Below are positions 34,528-41,346 of a stretch of DNA of 53,727 nt, one piece after another (within the stretch, counting starts at the first letter, position 1; every line of letters begins with the position of its first letter). Source of the stretch: JAHJHG01 sp964463425 (GTDB lineage: Bacteria; Patescibacteriota; Microgenomatia; UBA8517). The notes beneath the pieces are model-generated. The model was given only the letters and a program-made list of their open reading frames with translations. It made no database searches and had not been told where the DNA came from. The DNA lies in contig CAYXBV010000004.1 of assembly GCA_964463425.1 (NCBI GenBank), positions 1 through 53,727 of the forward strand, read 5' to 3'. A program made the position numbers and the translations under genes.

Positions 34528-35834
34528 ACAAATTTAAGTTCACCGAAGGCGACAGGTTCACTTTCAGTATAGCTAGGCAGATCAATTTCATCAACCGAGC
34601 CACTAGTGACAACGCCTATTCTTTTTGCTTCCAGAGGAATTTCTCGCAAGATATCTTTGTCAGTCATTTGTGCGGTACCGACATAGAAAGGAAGCTCTCC
34701 TTCAGGAACATATATTGGCGCTGGTATCTCGTAGTAAATTGTTTCCCACAGGTGATGAGCTCCCGAATTCCAGTTGATTAAAAAATCTCCTTCTTGTTGG
34801 GTCTCTTTTACATAAACAGAAAGTTCCTGGAAAGGTCTTTTTATTGGGTGAGTGAAATAATTAAAATCAATAATAGCGAAAAACACTAACAAAACAACAA
34901 CGCAAATTTTAGATAAAAGCTTTCTCTGATTTGAAGCAAGAAGAAGCATGGCTCCAGGGATGACATACAAAAGATATCGGTTAAAAAATATCGACTGAAA
35001 TTTCTGAGAGACTAACCAGGTAAAAGCGACTGGTAAGATGAACCAAGAAACAAGAAAAAGACTTTTTTGAAAACTTTTTCCCCAACGTCTTATTATGAGG
35101 ATAACAGCAGCGACATAAAGGGCAGGGATAGCAATTGGGTGCTTGATCCCAGCGGCTAAGTATTCAGCCAGCACTCCTCCGAAGTCTTTTATGGTTGGAG
35201 TTCCCAACCAAAATCCGCCACCAACCCTGTTGACTTGATTGTAAAGAGGAATTGCCCATGGAAGATAGAGAACACCAATAGCAAGAAACGACTTGAACAT
35301 CTTTGTGGCAATTTTTCTCTTCCCCCAAAAATATTCATACAAAAACCAGATTCCTTGTACAAGGAGGGCAAAGATGGCGAAGTGATGAGAATATATTGCC
35401 CAAGCGGTTGCAATCACATATCCAACCCATTTTCGCTTTAGGAAAAAGTACATAGAAGCGGTAACACCAAGAGCCATAATGGAATACATTCTTCCCTCGA
35501 AAGCATAGGTGAAAAAGAATGGGTTTAAAAAAGAAAGAGCTGCGCCAATAAGTCCTGTTTTTTTGTTCCAGAGGAATGCGCCAATTTTGTAAACAAAAAA
35601 TATCGTTAAAATAAAAAACAAAAAAGACAAAGCCCTAATGGCAATTTCACTTGACCCAAAAAGATTAAACCAAAAATGTTCAACAAGATTGTAAAGTGGT
35701 GGATATGTGTCTCTGGCGGAGACGTCAATTATTCTAATAAGTGAAGCTTTTGATAGAACGGCACTAAAAGCTTCGTCTCCCCAAAGGCTAGCGGAAAATT
35801 GGTTAGGCATTAATTTAGTATACAATAATTGCAA
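34506..35834 (-). CDS. GT-C glycosyltransferase, family 39-like (second), short N-terminus
   Basis: This 442-residue protein has the GT39-type SLWGDEAFSAVLSKAS near its start (about 16-31) and YPPLYNLVEHFWFNLFG, with several membrane segments after. The start is unclear: the first in-frame start is TTG at 35834, then ATG at 35810, and the frame is open back to a stop at 35889-35891. GT-C enzymes usually have one membrane segment before the Asp-Glu loop; here that region is short and mostly missing. It could be truncated, a non-standard start could be used, or an assembly error could be present. Confidence 0.72.
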   Translation of the reverse strand: MQLLYTKLMPNQFSASLWGDEAFSAVLSKASLIRIIDVSARDTYPPLYNLVEHFWFNLFGSSEIAIRALSFLFFILTIFFVYKIGAFLWNKKTGLIGAALSFLNPFFFTYAFEGRMYSIMALGVTASMYFFLKRKWVGYVIATAWAIYSHHFAIFALLVQGIWFLYEYFWGKRKIATKMFKSFLAIGVLYLPWAIPLYNQVNRVGGGFWLGTPTIKDFGGVLAEYLAAGIKHPIAIPALYVAAVILIIRRWGKSFQKSLFLVSWFILPVAFTWLVSQKFQSIFFNRYLLYVIPGAMLLLASNQRKLLSKICVVVLLVFFAIIDFNYFTHPIKRPFQELSVYVKETQQEGDFLINWNSGAHHLWETIYYEIPAPIYVPEGELPFYVGTAQMTDKDILREIPLEAKRIGVVTSGSVDEIDLPSYTESEPVAFGELKFVWYQKNP

Positions 35835-35889
35835 AGAGGATTTGGAGATGTAGGATAGAGGTAGTTCTATGAAGAATAAAAAAGGGGAA

Positions 35890-37398
35890 TTAGACCTTTT
35901 CTGTTACTCGATATTCTAATCTTTTTCCTAACATGAGCATGGTTTGGGCATGAAGAGCAGGAAATACAGACATCGGTAGTGTCACTATTGGTAGGGTTAC
36001 CCATTGGATTAACTCTTTTATTACCTGAAAGATTGTTTTTGGTTTGGCTTCTTCTGGTCTCATGGCAAGATCGACTGCAACCATAACAACAAGAGCAACA
36101 AGACAAATTGTTAAGACTGTTTGGGAAATTTGAGGAAGACTGAATCCAAGAGATGTTCTTGAAAATGCTGGATTCATAATTGCAGGTAAAGTGGCACCAA
36201 GAGTTAGAAGGAACCAGTTAGTAGACCATATAATATGGGTTTCAACGATCTTAAATATTCTGAATGCGCGAGTAATGAGGGGAATTTCTGGGTGCCTCAT
36301 AGATTCTTTAATAGCATAAGGTAAGTCGGTGGCACCCCAAGCATGTCGCTTGCACTGTTCGTACCTGTTTTTAAGGGAACCAAACCAACTCTTTGCTTCG
36401 GGGGCGTCAATACTGGTTGGCAGATAAATTGGTTCAACATGAATAAGCCCTTTGTTTTCAAAAAAGGTTTGAAGGAAGAGGTGCCAGTCCTCAGGAATTA
36501 TATCTGTGTGCCAATAGCCAACGCCATGCAAAAGCTTAAAGGATAAAGAGTAACAAGAATAGTTAAAAATAAGCCTGCTTGGTTCCTGTAAATCAACCAA
36601 ATGAATTGCGTGACCAACTATCCCAGTCATTTTGATTGGGAAGGGTACGCGATGAAGATTGTTATACCAAAAAATTGGTGATTGCCAGAACTTAAGATAG
36701 CGATCAGAGTCCATAGCGAAATGATGAGTTAAGCTAGCAAAATATTTAGGATGAAATTTTGCATCGGCGTCGCAAGAGGTTATTGTTAAGTGTTCTAAAG
36801 GGATTCCCTTTTTGTCTATCATTTTCTTGGCTTCCTTGGCGGCCCAGGCTTCGTTTGCAGCCTTTCCTCTTATTTCGCCAACAATATTGTCAGGATGATA
36901 GGTGGCAGTTAAAAGTCCAAAATGCTTTTTGTATTTCTTAATAAGATTATTAGCTCTTTTTTTAGCACCCGGTGCTCTTGCTTCCATGGCCAGAAAGATA
37001 AACATTGATTTTTTATCAATTTGTTTTTGTCCAGCAAAAGCGTCAAGGGAGTTTGAAAGCACTTTCTCAGACTCATTGTAGTTAGGAACAACTATGACAT
37101 GTCTTACGTCTTCCCAGTTCAGAGAGTTTGTTGTTTTTTCCTTTTTCCATTTTTTGGGCCAACTAATGGTTTCCCAGTCTTTTAGTATGAAGTACCCTTT
37201 AAAGGCAAAGAAAGCAGACTTAAATGATTTATAGAACCAGTAAGCCAAGAAGGCAATGATTCCGTAGGCGACAATATTCGGAGCAATAAGCCCCCCTATG
37301 GCGGGAGCTAGGATTATTGACCAAGCAAGGAAGCCTGGAAGTATCTCCAGGAACCGATTAAATTTTTTCTCATACTTACCTAAAAGTAATTTTTTCAT
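35890..37398 (-). CDS. Glycosyltransferase family 2-like membrane protein
   Basis: This 502-residue protein has two N-terminal membrane segments (about 20-65), a cytoplasmic glycosyltransferase domain (about 100-390), and several C-terminal membrane segments. The GT-A fold shows HVIVVPNYNESEKVL, the metal-binding ITSCDADAKFHP, and EDWH followed by QCKRHAWG (similar to the QxxRW motif of processive synthases). The fold and the membrane arrangement recall cellulose/hyaluronan-synthase-like GT2 proteins. The sugar is unknown. It is the first gene of the minus-strand glycan block after metG. Confidence 0.82.
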   Translation of the reverse strand: MKKLLLGKYEKKFNRFLEILPGFLAWSIILAPAIGGLIAPNIVAYGIIAFLAYWFYKSFKSAFFAFKGYFILKDWETISWPKKWKKEKTTNSLNWEDVRHVIVVPNYNESEKVLSNSLDAFAGQKQIDKKSMFIFLAMEARAPGAKKRANNLIKKYKKHFGLLTATYHPDNIVGEIRGKAANEAWAAKEAKKMIDKKGIPLEHLTITSCDADAKFHPKYFASLTHHFAMDSDRYLKFWQSPIFWYNNLHRVPFPIKMTGIVGHAIHLVDLQEPSRLIFNYSCYSLSFKLLHGVGYWHTDIIPEDWHLFLQTFFENKGLIHVEPIYLPTSIDAPEAKSWFGSLKNRYEQCKRHAWGATDLPYAIKESMRHPEIPLITRAFRIFKIVETHIIWSTNWFLLTLGATLPAIMNPAFSRTSLGFSLPQISQTVLTICLVALVVMVAVDLAMRPEEAKPKTIFQVIKELIQWVTLPIVTLPMSVFPALHAQTMLMLGKRLEYRVTEKV

Positions 37399-37480
37399 AA
37401 TTTTGGTATCTTTGTGTGCTTAGCCTAAGTGTTAATTTATATTCAAAGCATTTTACACCACAGGCTGATTTGCTCCAAAT

Positions 37481-38905
37481 TTATACAAGGCGGGGAAAAA
37501 GTGGTTCCCCAGATTTTATTTTAGGTCCTTTAAACTGTTTTTCGATTTTCTCTGACGTTTCTGGTAAAAATGGTTTTAAGTTGTAAGCAATATTTCTAAT
37601 AGTTGTTGTGGCGTCCTCAAGACATTTTTTTAATTCGCTGCCTTTTAATTCCCACGGTCTTGTTTTTTCTATTTCTCCATCAAGCTTTTTTATGTCGGCC
37701 CAAATGGCCTCTAGGGCTCGATCAAATCTGTAGTTTTTGAAAGCAGTTCGAACATCGGTCTTGATGGATGTTTCGGTTGTTTCGAAGGATATTTCAGATC
37801 TTTCGCATAATTTTGCAATTCTAGCGACCAAATTACCAAGACCGTTAGCTAAGTCAGAATTATATGCATGTTTTAATTTTTCCTCGGAAAAATCACCGTC
37901 CGTGAATGGATTAAATTTTCCCAGGAAATAATATCTAAGAGTATCCGCACCGTAGTTTTTGATTAAATAAAGAGGATCAATTACATTTCCAACGCTTTTT
38001 GATATTTTTTGTCCATTAACAGTAAAGTAACCATGAACGAAAATAGCTTTTGGAAGCTCTAGTCCAGCAGACAGCAAGAACGCTGGCCAATAAATTGCAT
38101 GGAAACGAGTGATACCCTTACCAATTACATGGACATCGGCAGGCCACCATTTTTTATAATTGTCTAAATCCCATCCGAATCCAATACCTGACTGATATAT
38201 GTTTAATGCATCAAACCAAACATATATTCTTTGTGTTGGATCGTTTGGGACAGGAACCCCCCAGTTTTTAGCTCTTTCGTTTGTTCTTGATATGCTGATG
38301 TCGTTAAGGCCGGTTTTTAGAAAAGACAGAACTTCATTCTTTCTTGTTTCTGGAATAATTTTAAGCTTGTCTGTTTCGATAAGCTTGGTTAACTTTTTTT
38401 CGTACTTGGATAATTTAAAAAAATAATTTTCTTCAGCTACCTTTTGTAATTTCTTTCCAGGGTGTTCACGGCATTCTCCGTTTTCGTCGAGCTCTTCTTT
38501 TGAATAAAAGGTTTCACAACCAACACAATATAGTCCTTCGTATTCTTTTTTATATATGTCTCCTGATTCTTCGCATAATTTCCACAGTTTTTGACTTGAC
38601 GCAAAATGTTTTTCCTTATTTGAGCCTTTTTGCCAGATATCAAATTCAGTATTTAGTTTATGTGTTAATTTGTGAAAAATCTGGGTATTCTTGTCAACAA
38701 AATCTTGAATTGGTATACCGGCTACCTCTGCTGCCTGAACATTTTTAAGTGCATTTTCGTCTCCACCAGACAACATTAGGGTTTCTTCACCCAGAAGCTT
38801 GTGGAATCTAGCAATAACGTCTGTTTGTACGAACTCCAATGCATGACCAATGTGAGGTGCAGCATTAACATAAGGGATAGCTGCGGTGATATAGAATTTT
38901 TTCAT
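37481..38905 (-). CDS. metG: Methionyl-tRNA synthetase (short form)
   Basis: This 474-residue class I synthetase charges tRNA-Met. AAIPYVNAAPHIGHALEF contains the HIGH signature, GQKISKSVGNVIDP contains KMSKS, and a zinc site is visible as CVGC with a second group in GECREHPG. It ends after the anticodon-binding helical domain and lacks the C-terminal EMAP-like tRNA-binding domain present in many bacterial MetG proteins. The family length without that domain is about 480-510, so it is near minimal. An upstream TACACT lies 9 nt before the ATG, suggesting a very short leader. Confidence 0.95.
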   Translation of the reverse strand: MKKFYITAAIPYVNAAPHIGHALEFVQTDVIARFHKLLGEETLMLSGGDENALKNVQAAEVAGIPIQDFVDKNTQIFHKLTHKLNTEFDIWQKGSNKEKHFASSQKLWKLCEESGDIYKKEYEGLYCVGCETFYSKEELDENGECREHPGKKLQKVAEENYFFKLSKYEKKLTKLIETDKLKIIPETRKNEVLSFLKTGLNDISISRTNERAKNWGVPVPNDPTQRIYVWFDALNIYQSGIGFGWDLDNYKKWWPADVHVIGKGITRFHAIYWPAFLLSAGLELPKAIFVHGYFTVNGQKISKSVGNVIDPLYLIKNYGADTLRYYFLGKFNPFTDGDFSEEKLKHAYNSDLANGLGNLVARIAKLCERSEISFETTETSIKTDVRTAFKNYRFDRALEAIWADIKKLDGEIEKTRPWELKGSELKKCLEDATTTIRNIAYNLKPFLPETSEKIEKQFKGPKIKSGEPLFPRLV

Positions 38906-38969
38906 AGTAGTAACAGTGTACAGAAAAACCCCTTATTTGTTGAGGTTGAATATGGTATTCGAGAGGGTG

Positions 38970-39323
38970 TTATTCTCCAATAAATTTCTTAATTTTGTCC
39001 GCCCATTGATTGGCCCATTCTTCTGCTTCTATTTTTTTTATGGCCAAACTAAAACCTGGATTGCTCAGCAACGATGAAACATCGGCAATGGTAGCGCTTG
39101 ATACCTTAAGGTTGTCTCTTATATTTGAATAGCTTCTTCCCTTTTTAAGCCAATAGGCAACGGCTAATCTTTTTGCGAACGTTTCTATTTCGGCTTTTGT
39201 AAAGAAATTATTTAAAAATGTTTCACCTTCCTTTAGGTTTTTAAAGTCACCCAGAGTTTGAGCAAAAGTTTTTATAATCTGCCTTTTTAGAGAAGGATTG
39301 AGTTTTCTGTCAGATGTTCTCAT
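38970..39323 (-). CDS. TrpR-like / YerC-YecD family regulator
   Basis: This 117-residue soluble protein is all-helical and fits the Trp-repressor-like YerC/YecD group: KLNPSLKRQIIKTFAQTL, then TKAEIETFAKRLAVAYWLKKG, and the helix-turn-helix GRSYSNIRDNLKVSSATIADV. Trp-binding residues of the true TrpR cannot be confirmed, and no trp genes are near. A TATAAT lies about 30 nt before the ATG. It might control the metG region or other genes; the target is unknown. Confidence 0.78.
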   Translation of the reverse strand: MRTSDRKLNPSLKRQIIKTFAQTLGDFKNLKEGETFLNNFFTKAEIETFAKRLAVAYWLKKGRSYSNIRDNLKVSSATIADVSSLLSNPGFSLAIKKIEAEEWANQWADKIKKFIGE

Positions 39324-39416
39324 GATTGTTTACTTAACTAAAGCAGTACGTGATTATATTGAGGCAGGAGCTAGCTTGCAGTATATCAATTTATATTACC
39401 GAGTCAAGAAACTAGT

Positions 39417-39791
39417 TTAACTATTTTTAGAGAGATATAGGTCAATCGTGATTCCTAAACCTATCAGCAGCAAGAGATTGATAATATTGCCGACACCTAG
39501 ATATCTTAATATGAGGAACACGACTAACATAATGGCAATTATCAAACCCCTTTTAGAATTAGCGAAAAGAGAAGAAAACGTAAAAAGGGAGGCGATGAAC
39601 AATAATAAAAAAAACAAAGGAATGACTCCGGGTGACGTTGGGTTAATAAAGTAAATAATGCTGGCAAGAGCAACCCATGTGGTAAAAGTAATTACTAAGG
39701 TCGGGAAAAAATTTTTTCTTCTTCCAACACCATTCTTTCTTTTTTTTGCTGCACGAGTTTTCTTATGCTTGTTTGTTAGCTTTTTCTTCAC
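39417..39791 (-). CDS. Small membrane protein of unknown function
   Basis: This 124-residue protein begins at a GTG at 39791, with a very basic start (KKKLTNKHKKTRAAKKRKNG) followed by about four membrane segments. It is divergent from rmuC with 59 nt between the starts. I do not recognise a family. Confidence 0.5.
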   Translation of the reverse strand: MKKKLTNKHKKTRAAKKRKNGVGRRKNFFPTLVITFTTWVALASIIYFINPTSPGVIPLFFLLLFIASLFTFSSLFANSKRGLIIAIMLVVFLILRYLGVGNIINLLLLIGLGITIDLYLSKNS

Positions 39792-39834
39792 GGTTATATT
39801 TTACTCTATGGTTGGAATTAGTGGGAAGGGGGTG

Positions 39835-39843
39835 TGATAGAAT
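39835..39843 (+). promoter_or_regulatory. Extended -10 promoter of rmuC
   Basis: TG-A-TAGAAT (39835-39843) is an extended -10 that ends 7 nt before the rmuC ATG at 39851, so the mRNA would be leaderless. A possible -35 TTGGAA (39812-39817) is 20 bp away, longer than ideal. Confidence 0.45.
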
Positions 39844-39850
39844 TGGGCAT

Positions 39851-40849
39851 ATGGATCCGATAATCGTGCTAGTAATTGTTTTAGGAAGCTTTGTAACTCT
39901 AGGTGTTTTAATTAACAAACGACTAACAGACCTAGAAAAAGGACAAAAGCCTTCAGACGAGCTCCTGGAAGTTATAAAGATGCTTCAAGAGGGATCAAAG
40001 GAGGACAGAAAAGTATTACTCAACTCTCTCCAAAAAAACACGCAGTCACTTAATGAAAGACTAGATACAGCATCGAGGGTTATCGGCAAAGTACAAAGAA
40101 ATATAGGAGAGATGAGCGAGATTGGTAGAGGGATGAAAGATCTTCAGGAGTTTTTGCGAAGTCCAAAAATTCGAGGAAACATTGGCGAGCAGGTTTTAAA
40201 AGAACTTCTTGTGCAGATACTTCCCAAGAAATCTTTTAACTTACAACATACATTTAAGTCCGGAGCAATAGTCGATGCTGCGATAAAAACTTCGGCAGGA
40301 ATAATTCCAGTTGATTCAAAGTTTCCTATGGAAAATTTCAGAAAAATGATGGAAGTTGAATCAGAGCTGGAAAAGAAGACTTACGGTAAGCAATTCGAAA
40401 GGGATGTGAAAAAACACATAGATGCGATTTCTAAAAAGTATATTTTGACAGAAGAGGGAACGATCGACTACGCATTGATGTACATACCATCAGAGGCTGT
40501 TTATTATGAAATCGTAAACAATCCGGTGCTTTCCGACTACGGGGTAGCGAATAGGGTGTTGCCTGTTTCGCCAACTACTTTTTATGCATATTTGAGAGCA
40601 ATATTAATGAGTTTTGAGGGGCAGAAAATTGAGCAAAAGGCGCGCGAAATACTAGCCGCAATAAGAGCGATTCAAAAAGACTACAACAAGGTGGAAGATA
40701 ATATTTCCAAACTTCAGAGACATTTAAACAACGCTTACAATATGATGAACAATGTTCTAACCTCCTTTAATCAATTAGGTCAAAAAATTGCATCGACTCA
40801 AAGCTTGGGCCACGGAGAAAAAAAGGAAGCAAAAAAACTAAAGGAATGA
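39851..40849 (+). CDS. rmuC: DNA recombination protein RmuC
   Basis: This 332-residue protein is predicted to be a membrane-tethered nuclease that limits recombination at inverted repeats. An N-terminal membrane segment (about 3-22) is followed by a long coiled coil (about 25-105), then the RmuC domain: RGNIGEQVLKELLVQILP, SGAIVDAAIKT and PVDSKFPMENF, which give the Glu, Asp and Asp-x-Lys of a PD-(D/E)XK site. The first residues come from the ATG at 39851; an earlier in-frame start would overlap the divergent gene. Its TGA overlaps the next ATG. Confidence 0.92.
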   Translation: MDPIIVLVIVLGSFVTLGVLINKRLTDLEKGQKPSDELLEVIKMLQEGSKEDRKVLLNSLQKNTQSLNERLDTASRVIGKVQRNIGEMSEIGRGMKDLQEFLRSPKIRGNIGEQVLKELLVQILPKKSFNLQHTFKSGAIVDAAIKTSAGIIPVDSKFPMENFRKMMEVESELEKKTYGKQFERDVKKHIDAISKKYILTEEGTIDYALMYIPSEAVYYEIVNNPVLSDYGVANRVLPVSPTTFYAYLRAILMSFEGQKIEQKAREILAAIRAIQKDYNKVEDNISKLQRHLNNAYNMMNNVLTSFNQLGQKIASTQSLGHGEKKEAKKLKE

Positions 40850-41307
40850 AAACAATAAAAGGATTTACTTTAGTTGAAGTTTTGGTTGTTATTGTTCTTT
40901 TAGCGATTTTGGCTGTTGCTGTGATAGCCACCATTAACCCACTTGAGCAATTAAGGCGAGCCAAGGATTCGTCTCGCGAGCAAAATGCAGAAACATTGTT
41001 AAGTGCCATAAACAGATACCAAGTAACTCGAGAAGACAATCCTGCAATATTCGATTCAGCAGATTCTGTTTCTTGCGAAGAAATAGTTCAGAGCGCCCCC
41101 GTTTACGATGCTGGTTCCTTAGAAAGTGAATTATCTTCTTGGTTCCTAAAACACATTACGGAAACAGGTTCGGAAATGTATGTTGGCCTTAATAGTGATG
41201 GAAAAGTTAAGGTGTGTTACCAAATTGAGGCAACGGCAAATAAGTCGAAAGTTGCCGATGGTGGATGCAGTCTCCTTCCCTTTTTTTATGCGTGTCTCCC
41301 AAGATAG
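40846..41307 (+). CDS. Type IV prepilin-like protein
   Basis: This 153-residue protein begins with a class III prepilin signal, MKTIKGFTLVEVLVVIVLLA: cleavage is expected after Gly6, leaving Phe1 and the conserved Glu5 of mature pilin. A hydrophobic helix and an outside domain with three to four cysteines follow (CEEIVQSAPV, KVCYQIEA, GGCSLLPFFYAC). It may be a pseudopilin or minor pilin. No other pilus genes are in the window. It overlaps rmuC by 4 nt. Confidence 0.85.
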   Translation: MKTIKGFTLVEVLVVIVLLAILAVAVIATINPLEQLRRAKDSSREQNAETLLSAINRYQVTREDNPAIFDSADSVSCEEIVQSAPVYDAGSLESELSSWFLKHITETGSEMYVGLNSDGKVKVCYQIEATANKSKVADGGCSLLPFFYACLPR

Positions 41308-41309
41308 AG

Positions 41310-41337
41310 TTCACACTTTCAGAAAAGCTGATATAAT
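41310..41337 (+). promoter_or_regulatory. Promoter of the UvrD helicase-nuclease, leaderless
   Basis: TTCACA (41310-41315), a 16-bp spacer and a perfect TATAAT (41332-41337) lie 9 nt before the ATG at 41347. The expected start is within 2-3 nt of the ATG. Confidence 0.62.
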
Positions 41338-41346
41338 TTTTAGCGA

